Assembly (NCBI GenBank): GCA_004298155.1
Contig: SCRD01000016.1
Coordinates: forward strand, 124,001-188,000
Length of the DNA stretch: 64,000 nucleotides
Source of the DNA: Acidobacteriota bacterium
Lineage (GTDB): Bacteria > Acidobacteriota > Terriglobia > UBA7540
Direction: 5' to 3'
The notes under the pieces were generated by a model. It searched no databases. It saw only the letters and a list, made by a program, of their open reading frames with translations, and was not told where the DNA came from. Of this stretch, positions 29,401-37,913 are shown piece after piece. Position 1 is the stretch's first letter. Each line of letters opens with the position of its first letter. The position numbers and the translations under genes were made by a program.

Positions 29401-30237
29401 CCATATCCGCAGTTTACGGGTGTTTTCACGCTCTTTCCGCCGCGGGGCAGCTCCATCTACCACGCCTTCCAGTTGCGGGTACAAAAGAACATGTCTCACG
29501 GCCTGCAGTTTGTCGGTAATTACACGTGGGCCAAGACCATTTCTGATTCCGACGTCAGCAGCTACACGGAGTGGCTTGGCGGCTTCGACGGCATCCAGGA
29601 CCCGAACAACCTGAAGATCGAGCGGTCCGTCTCCGAATACACGATTCCGCAAGTGCTGACTTTTGGTTACGTGTATTCTTTGCCCTTCGGGCGCGGCCAG
29701 CACTTCGGGTCAAAGTTGAACCCGGTGGTGAATGCCGTCCTGGGTGGGTGGAAGACCTCAGGGCTGTGGAGGTTCGACAACGGGCAGCCCGTGGCTATTA
29801 ACCTGGGAGGTGGCGGAACGCCCATCCCAACTTATGGGGCCCAGCGGCCCAATTTGACCGCCGCTCTCGAGCGAAACAACGGGTCCAACTGGAGGACCCA
29901 ATACTTCAGCAATCCCCAGGTGGTCCAGGTCCCGGCGAACTACGCCATTGGGACGGCGCCTCGCACTTTGCCCAATATCCGCATGCCGGGCTCGAGCACA
30001 GCGGGGCTTTCCCTGATGAAGGAATTCCCCATGGGCGCCATCCGCGAAGGCATGAGGATGGAGTTTCGTCTGGAGACCTTCAACGCCTTCAATCATCCTC
30101 AGTTTGGGTGTCTCAACAACTCGGTCCAAACTTCCTTTGTCGGCTCCGACCCGACCACCTACTCAGGGTTCGGGGAATTGCAATGCCAGGCTAACAGTCC
30201 CCGAGAGCTGCAACTGGGCTTCAAGCTCTATTTCTAA
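26455..30237 (+). CDS. Oar-like TonB-dependent receptor with carboxypeptidase-regulatory domain
   Basis: This outer membrane receptor would import or export large substrates with TonB energy. ATG 26455 has GGAGG five bases upstream. The 1260 residues comprise a signal peptide (FAVLALLAVPLRAQ), a carboxypeptidase-regulatory Ig-like domain (GSVTGVVTDPTGAVIPGAKV to about residue 125), a plug with LILIDG-type core (TSDILIDGVSTTDYEQN) and EFKVQQNNFSAEIGFSGNTVLN, and a long barrel with many aromatic strands ending LQLGFKLYF. The C-terminal Phe is typical of barrel assembly. The family is strongly expanded in acidobacteria. Transcription ends at the hairpin at 30297-30335. Confidence 0.93.
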   Translation: MLRKLRLASCHGLIRKGPDGRFAAFQFLLTFAVLALLAVPLRAQLYSGSVTGVVTDPTGAVIPGAKVTLTDVSKGYAFSTTSDTVGRYILRNIPPSSYALAVEATGFKSYTRSGIALDVNQNATVDVSMQLGTTTQTVEVSGAAPLLATQDATTGQNVNRTYINDLPLVGRGVFDLAFLSPGVNPSPGLAFGNSGGVANNFTSNGGRNATSDILIDGVSTTDYEQNSAIVVPLYTPSVDAVQEFKVQQNNFSAEIGFSGNTVLNVVMRSGTNQLHGSLYEFLRNQALDANDWFNNLNGIDLPARRYNQFGGTVGGPIVIPHFYNGKDKTFFFFDYQATRDHSAASFRAGVPSAAERAGNFSELCTYAGGTFDSSGACSNPDAQLWDPYSGFLDPSNGWTNQTMIPYNNLATYHSAGSSIPPGAYTLPAGPGNVVDPVSSKMMSYYPLPNVGSPAVVDALGNVVTPASANYDPYNNWHGAGVNINNGDQYDIKIDHRFSASNLLSGRYSQGWGNGDGANCFKNALDPCTGGPVISSAHAFVLNDTWTMNPTTVVNFAYGFTRSFSWGKGVGADFPSFDPVKDLGLPSYITSSGFPVAPTIYVYGGYQRAAGESLGYQAWAIIKYGQETHDLLGSLDKIAGRHEIKVGGEYRMHRITFGQPGAPAGIMLFNTDTTDQNPTNYGAGGDAMASFLTGIGGPNQWGEYEVPLFVATQSIQYGTFVQDNWRATDKLTLNLGVRYDLDLPRTERHNRMEWFDPNAALPFNVPGFNLHGGEQFPGINGNPRGTVDSYYKEFAPRIGVAYRFWKNTVFRAGYGIYYNPSAWAAAGTGPGGFDGFTGVTNWPYTYNNNGFTPFGFMRDPFPHGINQPTGSSLGVMQQMGLGVSGPLRSYNTPSYTQTWSAGFEHELPAGVLLDLNYVGTKGTHLYFNGAGQLDNLGPWVEQMSPNDIASLANNRVPNPFQCCITDPTSSISGSTIPAYQSLRPYPQFTGVFTLFPPRGSSIYHAFQLRVQKNMSHGLQFVGNYTWAKTISDSDVSSYTEWLGGFDGIQDPNNLKIERSVSEYTIPQVLTFGYVYSLPFGRGQHFGSKLNPVVNAVLGGWKTSGLWRFDNGQPVAINLGGGGTPIPTYGAQRPNLTAALERNNGSNWRTQYFSNPQVVQVPANYAIGTAPRTLPNIRMPGSSTAGLSLMKEFPMGAIREGMRMEFRLETFNAFNHPQFGCLNNSVQTSFVGSDPTTYSGFGELQCQANSPRELQLGFKLYF

Positions 30238-30296
30238 GCCGTGCGCCCCTTGAATTAGAGGGGTGTTCGGCAGGTTGTGAAGTGCGTGCTAAATTC

Positions 30297-30335
30297 AAGG
30301 GCCAGGGTGGATACGTATCGCCCTGGCCCTTTTTT
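30297..30335 (+). terminator. Intrinsic terminator of the receptor gene
   Basis: AAGGGCCAGGG (30297-30307) pairs over 11 bases with CCCTGGCCCTT (30321-30331), with a 13-base loop, followed by a run of T to 30335. It lies 60 bases after the receptor stop. Confidence 0.93.
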
Positions 30336-30357
30336 CAGGTTGGGGCGGACACAACTA

Positions 30358-30386
30358 CGGGGATTCTTCGCTGCGCTCAGAATGAC
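30358..30386 (+). repeat. Interspersed repeat A, copy 1 (29 bp)
   Basis: CGGGGATTCTTCGCTGCGCT followed by CAGAATGAC is identical to 30966-30994 in the same orientation. It is followed by GCGGCCCGGGTGAC (30394-30407), which recurs at 31031-31044. A partial copy of the first 18 bases lies at 30554-30571. Confidence 0.9.
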
Positions 30387-30619
30387 GGGTGAGGCGGCCC
30401 GGGTGACCGTCGGAGCCTTCGATGCGGACGCGAACCCAGTTCGCTGCGACGATGCCGGTTACCGGTCATCCTGATCCTGCGAAGCGGGAGAAGGATCACA
30501 GTAGTTTGCTTCGCGTGAAACCGCGAGATGTCGCCGCGTGTAGCATGAAAGGCACTGCGGGGATTCTTCGCGGAGTCTACCCTGAGCCCCTTCGACTGCA
30601 CTCAGGACCGCTCGCATAA

Positions 30620-30644
30620 GGAGGGCGAACGGGCTCAGAATGAC
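30620..30644 (+). repeat. Interspersed repeat B, copy 1 (25 bp)
   Basis: GGAGGGCGAACGGGCTCAGA plus ATGAC is identical to 31064-31088 in the same orientation. Its CAGAATGAC end is shared with repeat A, so both are probably parts of one degenerate repeat family. Confidence 0.85.
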
Positions 30645-30669
30645 ATAGGGGGAACCACGGAGTACGCGG

Positions 30670-30993
30670 ATGCGAACATTTTACGTCTACATTATGGCAG
30701 GCAAGTACCGCGTCTTGTACACCGGAATGACAAACGATCTGGAACGCCGGGTGTACGAACACAAGCAGAAGCTGGCGCCGGGATTCACCAGTAAGTACAA
30801 CATTACGCGGCTGGTTTACATCGAGACTTTTAACCACGCTCGCGACGCCATTCGCCGGGAAAAGCAAATCAAAGGATGGCTCCGAGCGAAGAAGGTGGCT
30901 TTGATTATTGCAAGCAATCCGTCATGGCGAGACTTGAGCGAAGGCTGGTTTGGTAAGGAAAACTGCGGGGATTCTTCGCTGCGCTCAGAATGA
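30670..30993 (+). CDS. GIY-YIG nuclease-like protein (UPF0213/YhbQ type) within repeats
   Basis: The 107-residue protein has the GIY-YIG core as YVYIMAGKYRVLYTGMTNDL (YIM and YTG for the two motifs), the catalytic-type Arg in LERRVYEHK, and the family pattern LVYIETFNHARDAIRREKQIKGW with the metal-binding Glu. The last ten codons (CGDSSLRSE-stop) are contained in repeat A at 30966-30994, so the stop codon is supplied by the repeat. Copies of the same repeats flank the gene on both sides. Small GIY-YIG proteins of this type have no established biological role; association with a mobile repeat is an inference. Confidence 0.88.
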   Translation: MRTFYVYIMAGKYRVLYTGMTNDLERRVYEHKQKLAPGFTSKYNITRLVYIETFNHARDAIRREKQIKGWLRAKKVALIIASNPSWRDLSEGWFGKENCGDSSLRSE

Positions 30994-30994
30994 C
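30966..30994 (+). repeat. Interspersed repeat A, copy 2, forming the end of the nuclease gene
   Basis: This is identical over 29 bases to 30358-30386 and overlaps the last codons and the stop of the GIY-YIG gene. Another GAGCTCAGAATGAC fragment follows at 31011-31024. Confidence 0.9.
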
Positions 30995-31063
30995 CGGTGG
31001 GGAACGTTGGGAGCTCAGAATGACGCGTGGGCGGCCCGGGTGACGGGAGAAGCCCACGCATGT

Positions 31064-31088
31064 GGAGGGCGAACGGGCTCAGAATGAC
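31064..31088 (+). repeat. Interspersed repeat B, copy 2
   Basis: A 25-base exact match to 30620-30644. It lies just upstream of the next TPR gene, so repeats occupy the likely promoter region of that gene. Confidence 0.85.
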
Positions 31089-31153
31089 GGTGAGGAGTGT
31101 TCTTTCAGGATAACGTTTTCGGACGGCTGCGGGTGGGATTAAGATACAAAGTG

Positions 31154-33910
31154 ATGTTTTTGCGTGCCTGGCTGCTGCTTGTTTGCATGGCGGTTTCTCC
31201 CATCGCGGGAACCCCCCATTCCTTCGCTTTCCCGCAACAAACCTCTGCCTCATTCGCACAGGCGGTGGAAGCCTTCCAGCAAGGCCACTACGCGGAAGCT
31301 GAAAACGCTGCGCGGGCGCTGGTGCGCCAAGACACACGCGACGCCCGCGCTCTCGGATTGCTGGGCGTGATTCTGGACGCCCAGAAGAAATATGAGGAAG
31401 CGGAACCATTCTACCTTCAGGCGTTGCGGCTTGCGCCGCACTCGGCGTCGCTGCATAACAATCTCGGGAACCATTACCTGGCGCAGGGGAGTGTGGCCCG
31501 GGCGCGCGCGCAGTTCCTGAAGGTTGTGGAAATCGACCCCGGACATCCGAATGCCAATCTTCAGCTTGCCGAGATGAGCATTAAAGCGAAGGATGGAAAT
31601 TCTGCGCTCGAATATCTTTCCCATTTGCCTGAAAGCGCGCTTGCCGGGCCCGCACCTGCGCTGCTCCACGCCCAGGCACTGCACCTTGCCGGTAAGACGA
31701 AAGAAGCTGAACAGGCCCTGGACCGGATCGCACAGCAGGCCGGCAACGACCCGCGCATCGCATTTTCGATTGGAATGGTTGACGCGGGATGGAATCGATA
31801 TGCCGAAGCCGAGGAGGCGTTCGGCCAGGCTCTGAAGGCGGACCCGGCCAACTTTGACATTCAATATAATCTCGGCCTTGCCGCTCTGAACGCCCGCGAC
31901 TTCGGGAGAGCCCTCGATATGTTTCAGGCAGCGTACCGCCAGAAGCCGGACGATCCCGACGTCCTTCTGGATTTAGCACGGGCCTACTCCGGCGCAGGAC
32001 ACGATGACCAGGCGATTATCCTGCTGGTGAAGGCCATGAAGTTGGCGCCCAAGCGGCCCGACATTCTGCTTGCCGCCGCACAAACTTCGGAGCGGCTGGG
32101 CTTCTATGTTGATGCCGGCAATGCCCTGGAAAAATACCACAGGCTGAAGCCCGGAGACGATGTGGCCTGGCGGGAACTTGGGTACGTGCTCATCCAAACA
32201 GCGAAGCTGGACGAGGGCGAGCGCATTCTTAGTGCCTACGTCTCTAGGCATCCGAAAGATGCACAGGGACTTTACGAACTGGGCATAGCGGAGTCGGTGC
32301 GGGACAAGGGCAAGGCGCTCGCCCATCTGAATGCCGCGCTCGCGCTTGACCCTTCACTGAACGGCGCCCGATATGCTCGCGCGGTCCTGGTTGCCCAGCA
32401 GGGCAAGTATCAGGAGTCGATCATCGACTTGCGGAAAATCCTTGAGACCGAGCCGCGAAACACGAATGCCCTCTATTCTCTAGGCGATGACCTGCTGATG
32501 GTCAACCGCCCCGCTGAAGCCGTCAAGGTCCTTGCGCAGGGCGCAGAACTCGCCCCGCAGGACCCGAAAATTCTTCAGCGTTACAGCCGGGCATTGTTGC
32601 GCGCCGGCAACCCGGCCGAAGCGCAGGCCATCATGCAGCGCTTTCAGGCAATCAGACCCACGGACGCGGGCCCGCGGCCCAACGCCGGGCTGTTTGACTA
32701 TCTAAGCCTTACGCCCCAGCAGCAGCGCGAACGATACATGGGCAATCTGAGGCGCAACATCGAGCTGAACCCTCAGGACTTAACGTCGTTAACGCTGCTC
32801 GCCAAAGCGCTTCTGATGGAGGGGAAAACCGCCGAGGCAATTGAAGATTACAAAAAAATCCAGCCATTGACGAGTGACCCCAAAGTGCTGGCGGGCTGCG
32901 GCAGAGAGCTGCTTGACGCGGGCCAGTATGGACCGGCGCGGGACTTTCTCGCCGCAGCAATGAAGCAGGCGGCTTCATCCGGTGAGGCCTCCGTGGAGGA
33001 TTTGCGGCTCGATTTGTCGGTCGCTATTTTCCATGGGGAGGGGGCTGCTGACGCGCTCGCCGAACTCGACAAGACCCCGGCGTCCTTTCGCCACGGAGAT
33101 TATTACCTTCTTCGGGCCCAGATTCTCGACTCGATGGGGAAAGATTCGGCGGCGGCGGCTGACCTGAACCGCGGGATCAGCGCGTCGCCCACGCGCGCCA
33201 ATCTATACTTTGAGGCGGCGCTGTTCCTGATCAAACACGCCGAGTATCAGCAGACGATACGGCTGCTCGATCTGGCGAAGCGCGCCGTCCCCGGCGATCC
33301 AGGGCTGATGCTTGTCGAGGCCATCACTTACGAGATTCTGCAGCGCTTCAATGAGTCTCAAAAACTGCTGGCGGAAATCCAGTCGCGCTGGCCGGAGTGG
33401 AGCCAGCCTTACCTGATTGACGGCATTATTCTGCAAAACCACTTCAAGCAGAATGAAGCGAAGCAGAAACTGGAAACCGCCATCGCGCTGGGCGCGAGCG
33501 ATCCCAGGGCCTATTTCTACCTTGCCTCCGCCTGCCTCGACTCAAATCCGCAGGACTTCCCGGGGGCCAATAAGGCCATTGAGAAAGGGCTGGAGATTGC
33601 TCCTGACAACGCAGAGCTCCAGTGGCAGGCAGGCAAGATCGACTTGGCGGAAAAACGCTATGGGGAGGCGGTGGACCACTTGCAGGCCGCGGTGCGCCTG
33701 GATTCCAGCCTTGTGGCGGCGCACGAGACGTTGCGGGCCACTTACCTGGCGATGGGCGAGAAGGATAAATCGATGGCCGAATCAAAGGAAATCGTTCGCC
33801 TGAAACAGTTGGACGCGGCGAAGGGAACCAGCCAGGGCCCGCCGGCAATCAGCGCGCCGTTGTTTACTGTTCGCCTCCCTCCAAGCCGGGAAGCCGCGAC
33901 TGACCCGTGA
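31154..33910 (+). CDS. Exported TPR-repeat protein
   Basis: I prefer ATG 31154, which starts a clear signal peptide (MFLRAWLLLVCMAVSPIAG), over GTG 31097, which adds 19 residues and destroys it. The 918 residues are almost entirely TPR units (for example HYAEAENAARALVRQDTRDA, YEEAEPFYLQALRLAPHSAS, and about 20 more), which act as protein-interaction scaffolds. No enzymatic domain is visible. Its stop overlaps the start of the next TPR gene (TGATG), so the three genes up to the CRTAC1 protein probably form one operon. Confidence 0.88.
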   Translation: MFLRAWLLLVCMAVSPIAGTPHSFAFPQQTSASFAQAVEAFQQGHYAEAENAARALVRQDTRDARALGLLGVILDAQKKYEEAEPFYLQALRLAPHSASLHNNLGNHYLAQGSVARARAQFLKVVEIDPGHPNANLQLAEMSIKAKDGNSALEYLSHLPESALAGPAPALLHAQALHLAGKTKEAEQALDRIAQQAGNDPRIAFSIGMVDAGWNRYAEAEEAFGQALKADPANFDIQYNLGLAALNARDFGRALDMFQAAYRQKPDDPDVLLDLARAYSGAGHDDQAIILLVKAMKLAPKRPDILLAAAQTSERLGFYVDAGNALEKYHRLKPGDDVAWRELGYVLIQTAKLDEGERILSAYVSRHPKDAQGLYELGIAESVRDKGKALAHLNAALALDPSLNGARYARAVLVAQQGKYQESIIDLRKILETEPRNTNALYSLGDDLLMVNRPAEAVKVLAQGAELAPQDPKILQRYSRALLRAGNPAEAQAIMQRFQAIRPTDAGPRPNAGLFDYLSLTPQQQRERYMGNLRRNIELNPQDLTSLTLLAKALLMEGKTAEAIEDYKKIQPLTSDPKVLAGCGRELLDAGQYGPARDFLAAAMKQAASSGEASVEDLRLDLSVAIFHGEGAADALAELDKTPASFRHGDYYLLRAQILDSMGKDSAAAADLNRGISASPTRANLYFEAALFLIKHAEYQQTIRLLDLAKRAVPGDPGLMLVEAITYEILQRFNESQKLLAEIQSRWPEWSQPYLIDGIILQNHFKQNEAKQKLETAIALGASDPRAYFYLASACLDSNPQDFPGANKAIEKGLEIAPDNAELQWQAGKIDLAEKRYGEAVDHLQAAVRLDSSLVAAHETLRATYLAMGEKDKSMAESKEIVRLKQLDAAKGTSQGPPAISAPLFTVRLPPSREAATDP

Positions 33911-35532
33911 TGCGCCGGCTGCGTCTCTCGAGCCAAACGATGAAAGCCCATTCCAAGCCAGCGCGAGGCCGCGGAGCGATTGCAGTTGCTGCAACCTGGT
34001 TGCTGGCGACGGCGCTCGCTTTAAATCTCGCGGCACAGGAAACCGCGCAGCAGCACGCTCAGCGCGGCATCGATCTGGCCCAGTCCGGCAACCTGGCCGC
34101 CGCGGAGGCAGAGCTTCGGCGCGCCGTCCAGCTTGACCCGCACAACGCCGAGCTCCTGGGCAACCTCGGCACCGTGCTGGCCATGGAAGGGAAGCTCGAA
34201 GAATCAACGCCGATTCTGAAGGAGGCCGTCGAGCTCAACCCCCAGGCCCTGGTGTTAAGGCAATATCTCGCTGCAAACCTGTGGCAGCTTCATCAGGCCG
34301 CCGAAGCCAGAACGCAGCTCCAGATTATTCTTAAGGCCCAGCCGCAGAACTCGCAGGCCATTTTCCTTCTGGGAATGGTTTCTGAGAACCTCAAGGATTA
34401 CACAGCGGCCGCGCGGCTGCTGGCTTCAGTTCCCAAACTCGTTCGCCAGCATCCTGAGTCGGTGGCGGCCCTGTCGCTCTCGCAATACCGCACTGGAGCA
34501 AAGGAAGAAGCTCGAAAAACGCTCGGCATGTTGATCGAGCATCCGGGCGACGCTCGAGCCGCGCTGCTTGGCGCCGGCATGGCATCCGACGCGGGCGACT
34601 ACGATGAAGCGCTCCGCCTGCTGGAGGCGACAGAGGCTTCAAATCCTGGATTTCCCGGGCTTTTGTACCATATCGCGCTGGCCGAATACCATGCCGGGCG
34701 ATACGCCGATTGCGAGACAAAACTGCTGGCGCTCGCCAACACCCGGCAGGATTCCAGCGAAACTGAGAACCTGCTCGGGTGGTGTTACGAAAAGCAGAGC
34801 AAACACGGCCAGGCGATTTCCGCCCTGCGGCACGCTATCGCGCTTGGACCCGACCAGGAATCGAATTATCTCGACCTGGGGGGAATTCTAAGCGAGGCGA
34901 GGTCTCTGCCAGCAGCTTTGCGCGTCGCCGTGCAGGGCGTTGAAAGTTTCCCCAAATCCGCCCGCATGTGGAGCCTGAAGGGGTTGGTCGAACTGAGAAT
35001 GAGCCATTATCCTGATGCCGTCCAATCCTATTCTCGAGCCTATGAGCTTGATCCATCTGACGCCGGTGCGCTGCTGGGGCTGGGCAAGGCGAGGGAGGGA
35101 CTTGGTTCAACCGCTGAAGCGGAAAAGATTTTTGAGGAAGGCGCACGGAAATTTCCACACGATGCGCGCTTCGACCTTGAAGATGCGCTCCTGCTGCTGC
35201 GCAGGGCTGATGCAGGCGACAAGACGGCAACACCACGCGCCATTGAACTTCTCCACGAAGCCGCTGCTATCGATCCTGCGAGCGCGGAAGCTCATTACCA
35301 GCTCGGCAACGTCGCTCTTGAAGGCGGCAGGCCGAGCGAAGCATTCGATGAATTGCAGAAAGCCTCGCAGCTCGAGCCCAATGCCAGTAAGATTCATTTT
35401 GCGCTGGCGCGCGCCTGCCGGCGCCTGGGACAGAAAGAAGCGGCGGCGCGCGAGATGGCCGTCTTCCAAAAGCTTAAGGAACAGGAGCTGTCAGTGGCCT
35501 CCGCCGCGCCTGCCGGTATGGGGTCACAATAA
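33910..35532 (+). CDS. Exported TPR-repeat protein
   Basis: ATG 33910 shares a base with the stop of the previous gene (TGATG); GTG 33907 and ATG 33943 are alternatives. A hydrophobic leader (GAIAVAATWLLATALALNLAAQ) suggests export. About 12 TPR units follow over 540 residues, such as NLAAAEAELRRAVQLDPHNA and HYPDAVQSYSRAYELDPSDA. The C-terminus ends after a last helix (REMAVFQKLKEQELS). A scaffold function with the adjacent CRTAC1 protein is likely from gene order only. Confidence 0.87.
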   Translation: MRRLRLSSQTMKAHSKPARGRGAIAVAATWLLATALALNLAAQETAQQHAQRGIDLAQSGNLAAAEAELRRAVQLDPHNAELLGNLGTVLAMEGKLEESTPILKEAVELNPQALVLRQYLAANLWQLHQAAEARTQLQIILKAQPQNSQAIFLLGMVSENLKDYTAAARLLASVPKLVRQHPESVAALSLSQYRTGAKEEARKTLGMLIEHPGDARAALLGAGMASDAGDYDEALRLLEATEASNPGFPGLLYHIALAEYHAGRYADCETKLLALANTRQDSSETENLLGWCYEKQSKHGQAISALRHAIALGPDQESNYLDLGGILSEARSLPAALRVAVQGVESFPKSARMWSLKGLVELRMSHYPDAVQSYSRAYELDPSDAGALLGLGKAREGLGSTAEAEKIFEEGARKFPHDARFDLEDALLLLRRADAGDKTATPRAIELLHEAAAIDPASAEAHYQLGNVALEGGRPSEAFDELQKASQLEPNASKIHFALARACRRLGQKEAAAREMAVFQKLKEQELSVASAAPAGMGSQ

Positions 35533-35567
35533 CGCCAAATCGCGCCCAAGCCCGATTGCCATTGCTC

Positions 35568-37247
35568 ATGAAACGCAGAAAATTTCTCACAATTTCCGCT
35601 GGCATGGCTGCAGCAGCGGCGTGGCCGCGAGGGCGCGCTTCTGCAGCAGTTGCACGCGGTGAAATCTTTACCGACGTTACCGCCGAGGCGGGAATCACTT
35701 GGCGCCATTTCAACGGCGAATCCCCTGACCGCTTTCTGGTTGAAGCGATGGGCGGCGGCGTGGCGGTCGCAGACTTCGACGGCGACGGCCATCTCGATAT
35801 CTTCCTTGTCAACGGCGGTGAGACGCCGCGCGGCAAGAGCCCGGCACCCGTTGCCAACGCGCTCTATCGCAACCGCGGCAACTGGAAATTTGAAGACGTC
35901 GCCTTGCGCGCCGGCGTGGCCCACATTCCGTTTTATGGCATGGGCGCCGCGGTGGCTGATTTTGACAACGACGGTTTCCAGGATTTATTTGTCACCGGCT
36001 ACCCGCGCTGCGCCCTCTACCACAACAACGGCAATGGAACGTTTTCAGATGTGACGGAGAAAGCGGGCGTCATCAATCCGGGTCGCTGGGCCGCAAGCGC
36101 AGCGTGGTTCGACTATGACCGCGACGGCCGCCTGGACCTGGTGGTCTGCAATTACGTGCAGTTCTCGTTTGATGACCCGAAGAACTGCCAGTATGAGGGC
36201 ATCCGGACTTATTGCGAGCAGAGAGCGTATGCGGGGCTCCCGCTTTCGCTTTATCACAACAACGGCGACGGAACGTTTACGGACGTTAGCGAACCCTCCG
36301 GCGTGGCCAGTTATGTCGGGCGTTCACTGGGCGTGGTCGCGATCGACGTGGATGACGACGGCTGGCCCGACCTCTTTGTGGCGCGCGACGCCTCGCCGAA
36401 TCTGCTGCTCATCAACCAGCGCAACGGAACGTTCAGGGACGCCGGCCTCGACGCTGAAGTCGCTTACGACGAGAACGGTAGAGCCAAGTCCGGCATGGGC
36501 GTGGATGCCGGCGACGCCAACGGCGACGGCTGGCCGGACTTTGTGGTGACCAACTTTAATGACGAGTATCACTCTCTTTTTCTCAACACGGGCTCGATGC
36601 CCTGGCATGACTGGACCGCACGCTCGGAGCTGGCTCGCTACACTCACGCTGACGTCGGATGGGGAACGCGATTCCTCGATTTCGACAACAGCGGCCGCCT
36701 GGGTTTGTTTATTGTGAACGGTCACATCAGCCAGGTGATCGGGATGACGCGCCGCGACGTGACGTACAAGGAGCGGCCCCTGCTGCTTTCAAATAACGGC
36801 CACGCGGTTTTCGAGGACCTTCGCGAGTCTGCGGGCGCGGTTTTCAGCCAGGGCTACGATGCGCGCGGCCTGGCGATCGGGGATTTTGATAATGGCGGCG
36901 GCCCGGACGCCATCTTCACGCGCTTGAACAATTCACCTGTTCTGCTGCGCAACAACGTGGCGCATGAGAATTCATGGATTGGCTTTCAGTTGACAGGAAA
37001 AAGAAGCAACCGCGACGCCATTGGCGCGAAGTTGACCCTGCAGTCCGGAGAGCGCCGCCTGGTGCGCTGGATTACCGGCGGCTCGAGTTATCTTTCGTCG
37101 CACGACAAGCGCGTGGTTTTCGGGCTTGGCCGCGCAACTGCACAAGCCCTCTCGACCGTCGAAATTCGCTGGCCGAGTGGGCAAACACAGAAGATTTCCG
37201 GCCTCGCCGCCAATCGTTACCACGCCATCGAGGAAACCCAAAGGTGA
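35568..37247 (+). CDS. CRTAC1-family protein: FG-GAP/VCBS propeller with ASPIC/UnbV domain
   Basis: The 559-residue protein begins at ATG 35568 with a Tat-like signal (KRRKFLTISAGMAAAAAWP). A seven-bladed propeller of FG-GAP repeats follows, each with Ca-binding D-x-D-x-D-G-type loops (VADFDGDGHLDIFLVNGG, VADFDNDGFQDLFVTG, VVAIDVDDDGWPDLFVA). The C-terminal ASPIC/UnbV domain spans about 460-545 (RSNRDAIGAKLTLQSG, VVFGLGRATAQALSTVEIRW). The family is common in acidobacteria and planctomycetes; its biochemical role is unknown, with extracellular adhesion or scaffolding as candidates. A TTG at 35556 would add four residues. Confidence 0.92.
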   Translation: MKRRKFLTISAGMAAAAAWPRGRASAAVARGEIFTDVTAEAGITWRHFNGESPDRFLVEAMGGGVAVADFDGDGHLDIFLVNGGETPRGKSPAPVANALYRNRGNWKFEDVALRAGVAHIPFYGMGAAVADFDNDGFQDLFVTGYPRCALYHNNGNGTFSDVTEKAGVINPGRWAASAAWFDYDRDGRLDLVVCNYVQFSFDDPKNCQYEGIRTYCEQRAYAGLPLSLYHNNGDGTFTDVSEPSGVASYVGRSLGVVAIDVDDDGWPDLFVARDASPNLLLINQRNGTFRDAGLDAEVAYDENGRAKSGMGVDAGDANGDGWPDFVVTNFNDEYHSLFLNTGSMPWHDWTARSELARYTHADVGWGTRFLDFDNSGRLGLFIVNGHISQVIGMTRRDVTYKERPLLLSNNGHAVFEDLRESAGAVFSQGYDARGLAIGDFDNGGGPDAIFTRLNNSPVLLRNNVAHENSWIGFQLTGKRSNRDAIGAKLTLQSGERRLVRWITGGSSYLSSHDKRVVFGLGRATAQALSTVEIRWPSGQTQKISGLAANRYHAIEETQR

Positions 37248-37280
37248 CAGCCTGTTCAGGAAGTCACCATGCGGTCAGGC

Positions 37281-37907
37281 TCAGGGTTTTTGGGGAGGAT
37301 GCGCGGTAAAGTAGGCCTCGAGCCCTGACTCAACCTCGGCGAGGCCCTGTTCGAGATTGCGGTCGAGCGCTGCCACAACTTTCGGGATGTCCTTTCCCTG
37401 CACCGGCTCCGTGTGCGTGTAAAAGCGATTCCATACGGTCTTATGGGTCTCGCGGTCAATCAGCTCAAACTCCATCGACACCAGCGCCGAAATCGCACCG
37501 CCCTGGTCAACCTCTTCGAAATTGAAAAGCCTGCCTCGCAGCGCAAATTCCCCCTGCGCTGAGCTGCCGAGCTGAGCCACCGACTGGTATCTGCCGGAGG
37601 CCCGAAGGCGGCGGATCAGCAGGGTTTTGACCATCTGCGTGGGGGGCTCGGCCCACTGGTGGTATTCATAAGTGCCGATTTCGTTGGGTCCGGAACGATA
37701 AACAATGGGCTGATCCTCGAGAATCTCGGGAGCGCCGATATGGCCGATCAGCAGCGTAAAGGGCAGAGTGCTGGTTGCCGGCTCGGGCGCGGGAGGAAGC
37801 GCTGCGGTGTAGTACTTGATGGCCTTTCCGCCGAGGCAACCGCTCAGGGCCGCCATAGCCAACGCCACCAGGGTGAAACGCATCATTCGACGCATCAGAA
37901 TCGGCAC
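37281..37907 (-). CDS. PqiC/ABC-transport auxiliary lipoprotein of an Mla-type system
   Basis: The 208-residue protein has a lipobox (LSGC) and the family start KYYTAALPPAP, which matches the YYTL-type opening of ABC-transport auxiliary (DUF330/PqiC) lipoproteins. The middle has PQIVYRSGPNEIGTYEYHQW-like strands and the W-A-E/P-P pattern. It follows the MCE gene by 6 bases and ends the Mla operon. It probably anchors the MCE assembly at the outer membrane. Several starts are possible within the first ten residues (37907, 37895 and 37886). Confidence 0.87.
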   Translation of the reverse strand: MPILMRRMMRFTLVALAMAALSGCLGGKAIKYYTAALPPAPEPATSTLPFTLLIGHIGAPEILEDQPIVYRSGPNEIGTYEYHQWAEPPTQMVKTLLIRRLRASGRYQSVAQLGSSAQGEFALRGRLFNFEEVDQGGAISALVSMEFELIDRETHKTVWNRFYTHTEPVQGKDIPKVVAALDRNLEQGLAEVESGLEAYFTAHPPQKP

Positions 37908-37913
37908 TCCCTT

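Noticed and set aside
30358-31088. Repeat cluster as a CRISPR array
   Set aside because: Spacing between copies is irregular and contains a coding gene; there are no cas genes and repeat units are only partly conserved.
37243-37268. GGTGAC/GTCACC hairpin between convergent genes as a terminator
   Set aside because: The stem is only six bases with a 14-base loop and no T run follows.
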